A stretch of 64,000 nt of DNA from Nymphaea colorata (taxonomy: Eukaryota > Streptophyta > Magnoliopsida > Nymphaeales > Nymphaeaceae), in contig NC_045150.1 of the NCBI RefSeq assembly GCF_008831285.2, forward strand, positions 5,282,001-5,346,000, given 5' to 3'. Position numbers and translations under genes: made by a program. The notes beneath the pieces were generated by a model, which was not told the DNA's origin, ran no database searches, and saw nothing but the letters and a program-made list of their open reading frames with translations. Below are positions 22,770-33,361 of the stretch, piece by piece. Within the stretch, counting starts at the first letter, position 1, and each line of letters begins with the position of its first letter.

Positions 22770-22973
22770 CCATCAACATTGGTTTGTGCTCAATGTAGTA
22801 ATGTTTCTGGGTAACTGAGCAACTGCTTTCTTTTTCGATTATCTGCTTATTTGAACATTTCACTATGCATGATTTAGGCAACATTGTTTTAGCTTGCCAT
22901 CCTTCCCATGCAGTGGCCAGGCTTATTTGTGGCAGACTTAAAGAATTTTCTTTTTGAGAACAATATGAGACAG

Positions 22974-23007
<34 letters not shown>

Positions 23008-24239
23008 TTGCTTGTTCCTGCCTTTTCATCATTTGGCCCTCAGAAATCATTAGTCTAATAGATCTCATTTGTTGCAACAATTGTTCCCATTTTTCCCACT
23101 CCTTTTCTCGTGGTATTTTTTGGCCACACCTTCACAGTCCACCCATGTGAACGGCTGTTATTTTCTTCGGCTGAAGTAGCAATTTTTTTCCTAAGGCACT
23201 TGTTTTATTTTCTCCGAAACATTCATGCTTGAATGAGCTCTTATGTTGTGTGCCGCTTCGACCATTACGCTTTGAGAGTTTGCAATCTGAGATTTCCTAT
23301 GCATCGTGTTTGCAAAACGTGGTCGTTGAGGATCATGAAGGAATTTATTGTTCTGGAATCAGACTCCTCAAGGCACTGATTATTGACAAACGTTTTACTC
23401 AGAAGTGGCGTGGGTTCCTCACATTTGCCATGGTTGCGATGACAATGTCAAGAAAATGTGCAGTGGATATAGGCTTGATTGTTTAACCCTATTCTGGAAA
23501 CCAAATTTCCTTATTTTATTTATAGAGGGTAGTCATCGACAGCGTAATACTTGTGGTTTCATTATTTTCCAGGAAGAGAATAGCAAGGATTATCATGCCC
23601 TTCTTCCCACTTGGTTAACACTGCTTAAAGACTTCATAGAAGCTTCTAGGTCGGCATTGATTGAATAAATAGATTTTGTGAAATATCAGATAGTGATACC
23701 ACTATGTTGGGTTTCAGGGCAATGAAAAAAAAGGGACTTTTTTGAAGCATCCCCAAATGGTGGAGCGTGGCTACATAGTGGAATTGTTTAGTTTAAATCA
23801 TAAGATCATAAGTGAATTGATCCCCACGAGATATTTTTTGTCTAATCCTGCATTATCAAACCATTGGTTTTAATTCTATAACCAAATATATACTCATGGA
23901 AATATAAGAGATAACGTTGAAGCGCATCCTTTCTATTCCTCAAAACTTAGGTGTGCCTTTGCCTAATATTTGCATATGGCCGACAGATACATATATTTTG
24001 ACTTCATGAAATATGATTTTGCCTTTTCCTTTTTTCCTTTTTCCCAGATCGGCGGTACTTGCCTGTGAAAAATCCAATCGAACTGCATTGGGATTTGATA
24101 CCGGCGTTTAATCAGAACCAGGCTTAGGAAGGTTAATTTTGTAGCTTCGACCAATCGACACCAGAAATTTCCGACCATGAATCTTGAACTATGGCATTGA
24201 ACTTATTCGGGTGAGTGCCAAAAATGTGAAGTATTTGAA
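22770..24239. other. Spacer after PBC1
   Basis: Presumed 3' UTR of the proteasome gene, then a (CT)n(CA)n microsatellite at about 22974-23007. Open frames at 23229-23668 show no family signature. I see no gene here. Confidence 0.6.
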
Positions 24240-24435
24240 CTTCATAACAAGGTTAAAAGTGGCCTTGGATCAAGAGATATTTAGGTTCGAACCTTGGAAG
24301 CATGAGGGAGGACGAAGGGGCAGAATCGTTAGGCAGAGGAGGATCACGTCTGGGCCTGACCTGCCAAACCCGTAGAAAGGGTATGGACTGCCTCCCTTGG
24401 TTGGGTCGGTGCTTCAAGTTCCTCTCTTTTTTTTT
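24240..24435 (+). mobile_element. tRNA-derived SINE (probable)
   Basis: A near-ideal Pol III B box, GGTTCGAACCTTGG, is at 24283-24296. A weaker A-box-like GGTTAAAAGTGG lies about 30 bp upstream. The body (CTGGGCCTGACC, AACCCGTAGAAAGGG, GGTTGGGTCGGTGC) ends near a T-run. The spacing fits a tRNA-related SINE head and a unique tail. No tRNA cloverleaf can be folded, so it is not a tRNA gene. Confidence 0.55.
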
Positions 24436-24810
24436 ACGTAATCTTCTTACACAACCTGCTTGAAGAGAAATCCTCACTCATTTGGCTCTGGATGGTAATC
24501 TCCTACTCAACCGTGGGCCATTTTTCTTAAATCTACATACAATGTTCCCAACGGCCTTTATCATTGACGTCCAGATCGCTGATCCCTTCTAATTTTTTCA
24601 TCTGGAAATCATGGCTCAGAGCTCTTCGTCACCTGTGCAGTCCTCTGGACTTCCACATTCAGATTTTGGTCGCTGCGACTCAACTCCACGTCTTTATAGA
24701 ACACTTAATCCACAGATGTTGCAATGGTTTCCAAAGTTTGCTCCGGTCCTACACGCAGATGGCTTATTGCTGTGGATCATATCCAAATTCTCTCTAACTT
24801 GAAAACCTTT
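24436..24810. other. Spacer between SINE and MITE
   Basis: Two overlapping open frames of 63-77 codons lie at 24564-24802 but carry no recognisable domain. No gene is supported. Confidence 0.5.
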
Positions 24811-25073
24811 ACGGGCGTTTGATAGTCTCAGATTTGAGATCTTTAGGGTTTGAAAACCATGGATTTAAGATTAGACCCTTTCCCTTCAATCTTAAAGCAG
24901 ACCTGTTTCCAATGCAAAGAAGTAAAATAAAGATCTTAAATGTTGATCTTAGGTTTGGTCTAAGGATAAACCTTGAATTTTGCCATGGATCTTTTGGCAT
25001 ATCAGCAAAAGCATGGCATGTCAAATCCACATCAGATTTGTGAATTTCAAATCCGGAGTAACCAAATACCCGT
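24811..25073. mobile_element. MITE with about 13-bp terminal inverted repeats
   Basis: The left end ACGGGCGTTTGATAGTCTC and the reverse complement of the right end (ACGGGTATTTGGTTACTCC) match well. The inside (263 bp in all) has no coding capacity. The three bases TTT before and TAG after do not give a clear target duplication, so the superfamily stays open. Confidence 0.6.
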
Positions 25074-25074
25074 T

Positions 25075-25345
25075 AGGCTTTCAACTAGCAAGCAGGTGCA
25101 TCCTGTGCTGCAGGTCAGAAGAAACGGCTGAGCACCTGTTTTGGACCTGTTCAATGGTTCAGAATACTAGAACTCCCCCTCATTTCAAGTCCACGAAGGA
25201 GCAATGATACGGGTCCTTATTGTTGGCTCTTCCACAAGAAATGGTTCTTTTTATGGGTAAGATGGTTGTTTACCATGTGGGAGGGAATATGGACAGAGAG
25301 AAATGGTAGGACCTACAGAGAATACCTCAACCTACCAACTTTATC
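25075..25345 (+). pseudogene. LINE fragment, C-terminal zf-RVT domain
   Basis: The plus strand reads ASRCILCCRSEETAEHLFWTCS, the CxxC...HLFxxC zinc-binding pattern found after the reverse transcriptase of plant LINE-like elements. After a frame change it reads MWEGIWTERNGRTY, matching the following WxxWxERNxR motif. Only this end of the element remains. Confidence 0.7.
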
Positions 25346-26592
25346 TCATAGATTCATGTTTTTTTTTTTTCATCTGTAAATCCGGATGGAAGATGTTTTC
25401 CTGGGATTAATTTCTGACCTCCATGGTCTCTGAACAGTTTTCTTGTATGTAGGTGCTGCTTTCAGCACTGCCCAAGCATCGTTCGGCAGGCAGTTAGTGA
25501 TGTTACTCTCTCTCTCTCTCTTTCTCTCCCTCTCTCTCTCTCGTCTATTTGTTATTTTGTTGTCTGCAGCAAGAACTAAAGAGTGAAGACTACACTAAGA
25601 ATCTTGTAGTTAGTATCGTTTTCATTTTAATTGTTTACTTTTTCTCATAGATTCTAGTTATTTTTCTTATTCATTTTGTTGATCAGTTTGTTTCTTTTCT
25701 TCTTTTCTTGCCCATGGTGTGGATTGGCTGACTGAAGGTTTCTGTGATCTCATTTTCTTTATCATTTATTATACACAAACAAAATGGGAATTGGACTCTT
25801 GTAACTTTTTTCAAGGCCCCATGGATGAGATTATTTATAATATGCACTTCTAGCAAGAAAACCTCAAATGTGATGAAGCTAAGTGTTGGTGTCCTCCTAC
25901 TTAAATTTCTGTTTTCTATCCAATCATAATGCAAAGCTATCTGATTTATCTTAGTTTGATAGAAAGATGATATGTGAGCTTCCATGGCAGGAACCTACCG
26001 AAATGAATTTGTGGGAAATCGTACAAGTGGAACTGGAAATTTATATTGTTTAACAGAAGTACTTCTTCATTTCTTCCAGGATTTAAGCTAGATTTTTTTC
26101 TTGTTCCATTACTATTACTGTTTATTGTTATTATTTCGTCACAATTTGGAAGACGCCTTTTTTCTTTTTAAGTACAGTGAAATCCAGTTGCAAGATCAGA
26201 GTCCCAACTCAACTGTTTTTAAGCTACTGTCCCTCTCATGAAGCCCGCTTAACTCCCAACAAGTATTGCCTAACCAAGTGCAGCGACGCTTGCATTGCAA
26301 GGTGCCACAATGAAGCTTAAAATGCCCAGCCATGCTAACATATTCAACACAATCTCCTCACTCTAGTCCTGCTTCCTTGGTCCGTGAAAATCTATGATAT
26401 CCAGTACTAGGCTTAAGATACTTATTATTAGAGTTAAGCACTAAGTATTTCACTGGGAACAGGTGGGAACTAAGACAAATAGTTTGCTCTCAATTTCCTC
26501 TAGGACTGTCTTCCACAGTTTCCAACAAACTGTCGAGTTCTGCCGCATTGATGGCAATCCAGACCTGCTCTGTTTTACACGAAACGGTCAAT
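25346..26592. other. Spacer before the PPR gene 3' end
   Basis: Contains a (CT)n tract at about 25507-25540 and otherwise unremarkable AT-rich sequence. The PPR gene's 3' UTR lies at the right side of this stretch (minus strand). No other gene is seen. Confidence 0.6.
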
Positions 26593-28251
26593 TTAAGAGC
26601 AATCCTCTTCAGAATTCTTGTAACGGTTCATCCTCGGCTTATAACCAGATGTCCCCAGGTGATCAGTTAGCATTGCTAAAACTTCATAAATTTCAGTAGA
26701 ATCAGGGTGGCACCACTCTCTGGCATGAAACTCGTGAACTAAGCCATTCACTTCAATGGAGCTATACCCAGGCGTTTTAGTCACCCCACTTTCCTTCATA
26801 GCAGCTCTGACACGGTCAGCATCCTCCCACCTACCAAGTTCAGCATACATATTGGCAAGAAGCACATAGTTCCCACTGTTCCGTGGATCTAGCTCTATAA
26901 GCTTCTCAAGTGCAATCTCCCCAAGATCAAGATTACCATGAATTCTACAAGCGCCTAACAGTGCTCCCCACACTACTTCATTTGGCTCCATCGGCATGTA
27001 TCTAATAAGCTCATATGCCTCATTCACGCACCCAGCACGGCCTAGGAGGTCCACCATGCATCCATAATGATCAACATTTGGTTCAATTCCATATCTATTT
27101 ATCATGTAATCGAAGTAATGCCGGCCCTCCTCGACCAGTCCTGCATGTGTGCAGGCACATAGAACATTAGACAACGTGATAGCGTTCGGCATTGCCTGCT
27201 TTTCTTCCATCTGAACAAACATCTCTATTGCCTCCTCAGCATGTCCATGCATGGCAAAGCCTCCAATGATGGCATTCCATGAAGCTGAATTTTTTTCATG
27301 CATTCGATTGAAAATGGTGAGCGCACTGGTTGTATCTCCACACTTGCAAAACATATCAATTAGAGCAGTCCCCATGAACACAGATAACTCCAAGCCACGT
27401 CTCACCACATATCCATGAATAGACAAGCCCAGTTTTAAAACTCCCAAGTTTGAACAAGCAGACAGAGCACTCACTATAGCAAACTCAGTAGCTTCTACGC
27501 CCTCTTCAAGCATCTCAACAAAGGAAGACAAAGCTTCATTGTGGTATCCATTCTGAGCATATCCACTGATCATAGCCCCCCACGCAACCACATCCTTCTC
27601 CGGCATCAATCCAAACAGCAACCCGGCATTGTTTACATCTCCCACCTGACAATAACCTGAAATCAACGTCGTCCAAGAGACAACATCCGGTTCAGACATT
27701 TCATCAAACACTTGGCGCGCAAGACCTACATAACCTAGCCCGCAATACGCACCAATGGCAGAATTCTGCACATAGATATTGCAATCAAGACCAGATTTGA
27801 AGGCACGAGAATAAGTGGACAGAGCAAATTCCAAAGCAGACAAGCTCGCACAAGACCTGAAAACTAAAGGGAAGGTGAAAAAGTCAGGCTTGATGTCTTC
27901 CTGTAGCATATGGAGATAGAGATGCAGTATCTCATCAAAGAGACCATGTTGCTCATAACCCTTCATGAGCATGTTGCATAAGAGGGTGTTGGGTTTTCTT
28001 GTTTGGTTGAACAGAAGGCGGGCATGATGGAGGAGATCAAACTGAGTGTAGAGAGAGAGGAGTTTGGAAACGTAGAACTTGTTGTTGGAGTTGTTGGTCT
28101 TGATGAAGTGCGCATGGATTTGGTGGAGATGGTTTTGGTGTTGGCATTGAAGGAAGAGGGAGAGAATGGAAGGATTGGTGGCGAGAGAGTGAGGAGGAAC
28201 GGACTGCACAGTGCAAGCAGATATGGTGAACTTCATCTGCATCACCAGCAT
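26593..28251 (-). CDS. Pentatricopeptide repeat protein, PLS class with E/E+ domains
   Basis: This is a single open frame of 552 codons with no intron, as is usual for PPR genes. Repeats run from about residue 65 to 430; recognisable units include DVVSWTTLISGYCQVGDVNNA, DVVAWGAMISGYAQNGYHNEAL, NSASWNAIIGGFAMHGHAEEA and VDHYGCMVDLLGRAGCVNEA. The E region follows (PNEVVWGALLGACRIHGNL, SGNYVLLANMYAELGRWEDA, KTPGYSSIEVNG), then an E+-like end (HPDSTEIYEVL) that stops near GYKPR without a DYW deaminase domain. E-type PLS proteins select sites for C-to-U RNA editing in plastids or mitochondria and usually work with a DYW partner. The N-terminus is not a clear transit peptide by eye, and MKFTISA at residue 6 is an alternative start. 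The target RNA is unknown. The neighbouring genes are unrelated. Confidence 0.93.
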   Translation of the reverse strand: MLVMQMKFTISACTVQSVPPHSLATNPSILSLFLQCQHQNHLHQIHAHFIKTNNSNNKFYVSKLLSLYTQFDLLHHARLLFNQTRKPNTLLCNMLMKGYEQHGLFDEILHLYLHMLQEDIKPDFFTFPLVFRSCASLSALEFALSTYSRAFKSGLDCNIYVQNSAIGAYCGLGYVGLARQVFDEMSEPDVVSWTTLISGYCQVGDVNNAGLLFGLMPEKDVVAWGAMISGYAQNGYHNEALSSFVEMLEEGVEATEFAIVSALSACSNLGVLKLGLSIHGYVVRRGLELSVFMGTALIDMFCKCGDTTSALTIFNRMHEKNSASWNAIIGGFAMHGHAEEAIEMFVQMEEKQAMPNAITLSNVLCACTHAGLVEEGRHYFDYMINRYGIEPNVDHYGCMVDLLGRAGCVNEAYELIRYMPMEPNEVVWGALLGACRIHGNLDLGEIALEKLIELDPRNSGNYVLLANMYAELGRWEDADRVRAAMKESGVTKTPGYSSIEVNGLVHEFHAREWCHPDSTEIYEVLAMLTDHLGTSGYKPRMNRYKNSEEDCS

Positions 28252-29135
28252 TGGTGAAACAGCTGAGGTGCTGCGCAGGTAGATTTCAGATATGCTCTGG
28301 ATCTTGCTTTCAGACGCTACGAATTTGTGGAATGGAAGTTGGGAAGCAATTTTATCTCTGTGCTGGTGAAACGATAATTTGAAGGATATTGGAAGCGAAA
28401 GATTTTGAATGTGAAATGTCGAGAAAACATGCTCACCTATCCATAGGGTATCAGGATCAAGTCCGGATAGGAGAATGCATAAGCAACAGAATCAGAATTC
28501 AATTAGATAGAAATCAACAAAACCTTCAAACCAAAATTCAGACCACTTGCAACCTAACGCCTTGGTTGTATAGAGGGAGGGAAAGAGAAGGAAACAACAA
28601 TGATTAATTAAGAAAACTAAAGTAAAAAACTTGTTTGGTTGCAAAGGAAAAAAAAAAAAAAGAAGACAAAAAATGAAATGATACTTTAATGTAAATCTAA
28701 TCCTTCAAAGGGAATAAACAACGTTTTACATGATAGGAGCTACCACTGTTCACGTAAACCACTGCAACTAAGCTTCTTCTTCAGGTTTGTTTCTTTTATC
28801 ATCTCCGTCTATCATTTTACCACCATTTATGACGCCTCTTCCCTCTTTCCATAGTTGAGGTATTATTATAAAATAATAAAAATTATATCATATCATTTCC
28901 TTTACTTCATCTAGTTCAAACAAACATAATTTTAACAATTTATTTATTTTTATTTAAATAATTTTTATAATCACTTCTTTACTTTTCATTCTTTTTCTTT
29001 ACTATTTCTTTCCATCAATTTTTTTCCTTTCCTTTTTACCCTTTCCTTTCTCCCCATCCAAACAAACAAAGTCAGGTGTGGATATGGACATGTGGGTATG
29101 GCCACGATAATATTATATTATAATGTGCTTACGGA

Positions 29136-29199
<64 letters not shown>

Positions 29200-29332
29200 G
29201 TCGATGGAGGGAGCCCCCAGGTGCTCTTAAGATCATGTTAATAAGGTTAAATTGTAAAATAAATTATTTTAATAATTAATTTTGAAGGCTCACGTTTTTG
29301 TTTCTTTATCAAAGTGATCATGTTTGCACCAA

Positions 29333-29399
<67 letters not shown>

Positions 29400-29885
29400 A
29401 AAATAAATGACAAAGCATCACTAAGCCATCGCCAATATCCTATATAAGATGAACTTTTTTATTTTTAATAGGCAACCGCCACATTTGAATCATGATATAT
29501 ATATATATATATATAAGCAAAATGAAAGACGAAAAAGACTAGAAGCCAAGTGAAAGACAGAAAAGGAGGTCAGCCGAGGTGCTTTTTATGAGTTTTAGAG
29601 TTTGAACATCTCACGTAGTTGAAGACATCGGATAAAATTGGAACGATACATGTACCTCGTGAAGTTGTTAAAGTTGGATGTGGCTACCCGTTTCTTGGAC
29701 TAATCAAACATCGCCTAGGTCGGACTTAGTGTAAAATTCAAATTTAGTTCTACCAAATGCAAAACTGATTCCCAGTTTCGAGTCTTTTGACATGCATTTG
29801 AACGCAAACGTCCGTCCAAGACGATAGGCCAATCTGTTCTGCCTTTCAATCTCCCTTTTTCTATGGTTGTTTTTTGTTATTTATT
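28252..29885. other. Intergenic region between PPR and CslG
   Basis: The PPR gene promoter lies at its left end (minus strand). Three (TA)n microsatellites occur at 29137-29196, 29335-29392 and about 29492-29514, and A/T-rich runs at 28640-29000. No gene is supported. Confidence 0.65.
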
Positions 29886-30108
29886 TGACAGATCTGTTCC
29901 CCCAAACAAGACTTTAGCTGTGAAGAAATGGTGGACTTGATTCATAGAGGAAATCTGGAGGCTCGTTCGCAGGGAGCCTAGATGATAATCGGGTAACGAT
30001 AGGCCGATCTGTCTCAGTTTTGATCTTCTGCATTGTTCGGCCGTAGAGAAATGATGGATCTGATATGTAGAGGAATGTGGAAGTGCATCTGCAGAGAGAG
30101 CCTAGATT
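29886..30108. repeat. Imperfect tandem duplication upstream of CslG
   Basis: Two units of about 115 bp share GATCTGT, the string GAAAT(G)ATGGA and TGTAGAGGAA/ATAGAGGAA, and end in GGAGCCTAGAT / AGAGCCTAGAT. It lies 230-450 bp before the CslG TATA box and may be part of the promoter. Confidence 0.6.
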
Positions 30109-30333
30109 TTGAGGTAAGGACAGAGGAATGTGCGTTTTCGATCTTTTTCTTTGTTGATCTTTTTCATCTTTCGTTTCCTTTTTTATGTTTCTTTCGCATT
30201 CAATGTCGTTAATCATTTCCCAATTTCTTTGTTGAATGGAGCTTCTTCTTCAATAATTCTGCTTTTCTTATCAGGTCGGTGGCATGACATTATTGGTGGA
30301 ATCTAGGGTTTTACTTTTCCTGTGCTAATTCTT

Positions 30334-30341
30334 TATATAAA
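30334..30341 (+). promoter_or_regulatory. Likely TATA box of the CslG gene
   Basis: TATATAAA lies 209 bases before the start codon at 30550, giving a predicted leader of about 180 bases that contains a (CT)n stretch. Motif and position only. Confidence 0.55.
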
Positions 30342-30549
30342 AATCTTTGGCATTTCATTTCCACCAACTCCAATCAAGATCGAATCTGTTTCCAGATGCT
30401 GATCCTAGAATTATTCTAAAGGAGGACTCTTCTCCAGTTCCTGTTTTTTTTCTTGCTGGACTCTCTCTCTCTCTTATTTCTTCATCCCTACAATTGCAAC
30501 CACAGGACTAATCAGGTCTCCCACTGTATTGAGTTTTAGAGGTTGGGAA

Positions 30550-32176
30550 ATGGAGAAGCAACAACTCCCATTGAACACAAGCCAATCAGACCCTTTGATC
30601 TGGTTCAATCGTTTCCACGCCATATCCTACACACTTGCTCTGTTTGCCCTCTTCTACCACAGATCTCTCTCCCTCCTTCGATCCCCAACCCTCTTCTCCT
30701 TCATCTCGTTCCTCATCCTGACCTTTGCAGACCTGGTGCTCTCCCTCTTGTGGATCCTAACCCAGGCCTTCCGCTGGTCGCCGGTCCGGCGCCGCGCCTA
30801 CGCGGAGAACCTCAAGGCCAGGCTCACCGCACCGGACCTCCCGGCTCTCGACGTGTTCATATGCACTGCGGATCCTTACAAGGAGCCTCCAGTCGACGTC
30901 GTGAACACGGCATTGTCCGCCATGGCGTTCGACTACCCGGCGGAGAAGATCTCGGTGTACGTCTCCGACGACGGAGGGTCGAAGCTCACGCTCTTTGCTT
31001 TCATGGAGGCTGCGGGGTTTGCTAGGCACTGGATCCCCTTCTGCAAGGAGAACAGTGTAAAGGAGAGGAACCCACAGGCTTACTTTGCCAATGGTGCCAA
31101 CAGTGGCTTCCCGCACAATGGGTGGAGGGACTTGCAGGTAAGCCCAATATTCCTGTCGTCATTTTTTTCCTTTGCCTGTCGGCGCCACCGAACAGATTCG
31201 TCGCGTCGCGTGTTCGAGGGCCGAACAGGGATTGCCTCTGTTCGGCCCCTCACACGGTACCTTGGGTTATTCTAAAAAGACGGCATTTTGGACATTTTAT
31301 AAAAAGTAACTTTTCTCTCTTTCCTTTTTTTCCCTATAAAGAGAGTTCCCTTTACAAAGAAGGGCCTTTCGGTCATTTTGGCTGAGTTGACTGATCTTTA
31401 AAAGGATAAGTGTATATATTTATAAAGGGTCGTTTAATTCATCATGACCAAAATGCTAGATATTTTTGTTATCTAACATTAATTCACATATTTTTATTAT
31501 TTTTTTTTGTCTCAACCTTTCACAATCACTATAAACTAGATGACATTCATTCCAAAAGTTGAATTGAGACCAGGCGCCTCCTTAAATGCATGGGCCCATC
31601 CAAATTATCGTTGAATGATTCTAAGAGTTGGATTGAGATCAGGCGCCGCCTTAAATGCATGTGACCCCTCCAAATTTTCGTGTGTCAAAGCGGGACAATG
31701 GCTATCCAGGTTTCCAAAATCTATATATTTAAAAAAAGATCATAGATGCTATGATCTTATTTGGGCTCTATTATTTAGAAAGGATTTGTCTGCAACCAAA
31801 ATGAAAAATAAAAATCTATTTTCCCTCACCTTACTCCTCCCCCTTACTTTTCCCTTTTCTCTCGATATCTAATAGATACAAAGAATTTTGAGGGAGTAGG
31901 AGAAAAAAAGAGAAAAAGAAATGGAACAAGATACGTGTGTATATATATATATATAAGTCAAATTCTTTGTATGAAAAATATTGATTTTTCTATTAGTAAA
32001 ATGTTGATATAGTTCAACACTTTTCATTAAAACAAATTGAATCAAAGGATGTTTTATATCAAAATAATCTTTATAAACATATTAAGATGTTTATATTTTA
32101 TTTTAAACAGTTTTTTAACAAAAAATTAATGGGTTTGGTTTTTATCTCTAACTTAAGTGTTTGGTTTTTACCATTC

Positions 32177-32261
<85 letters not shown>

Positions 32262-32929
32262 GTAAGTCAGGGATGAAAACCAAAACTTTGATTTTTAATT
32301 TTTTTTTTATGCAATCTAACCTTATAGAAAATATATATCAAGATGATCATTTGTTAGACTTTAATGGTGTTTTTATAATAAGAAAAAATGAACAATGCTC
32401 CTGACATGACAATAAAAAATTCAACAGTTTTCATTAAAACAATTTGAATTAAAGCATATTTTATATCAAAATAGTATTTATAAACATATTAAGATGTTTA
32501 TATTTTATTTAAAATAGTTATATATATATATATATATAGATATATATATATATATATATATAATCACCTGAAATCTTTAGACAGTGGCAGTGGGTTGCGT
32601 ATGCGAGAGGGAGTACATTTCTGACAGGAGAAATCTTACAAATGCTCCGAGCTGGCAGTGGGTTGTATATATATACATTCCGTTACTAAGAATCAGACTC
32701 TCTTGCTTTCACAGAATCAATGGTTTAATTTCTTTATATCTGCATGTAAATTCAGCAGTCATTCAGTTAATGATGCCTCAAGGCATGAAGGTAATTGACG
32801 AATATATACATGTTATTGAAGGTAGTCACTGTTTAATGTTGAGCGACAATTAAGATTGCTAACTCAAAGATGGGGTTGTCTTAATTTATTGATGGTTCCA
32901 TTAGATGTACTTATTTTGTAAATTATAAC

Positions 32930-32989
<60 letters not shown>

Positions 32990-33263
32990 CATCATAATAG
33001 CTGTTCTCTTCCTTTCTCTCTCCTGCTCTCATTCAACAGCCTTTAAGAGATCTGATTTCTCGTTTAACTAAAACATGGAAATGCAGGCTATGTATGAACG
33101 TATGAAAGCGAGGATAGAGAGTGCAGTGGAAAGTGGGGATGTCGCTGTTGATCAAGTTTCCAGTGTCGAGTATCGCAAGGCTTTCGAAAGATGGACAGTT
33201 GGATTTACACGCAAGGACCATCCTGCAGTTATTGAGGTCTCTCTCTCTCTACACACACACACG

Positions 33264-33361
<98 letters not shown>

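Noticed and set aside
23229..23668. Open frames of about 85 codons after PBC1
   Set aside because: No recognisable domain, no splice or start context; probably chance.
30757..31116. Minus-strand 119-codon frame across CslG exon 1
   Set aside because: Antisense shadow of a GC-rich exon.
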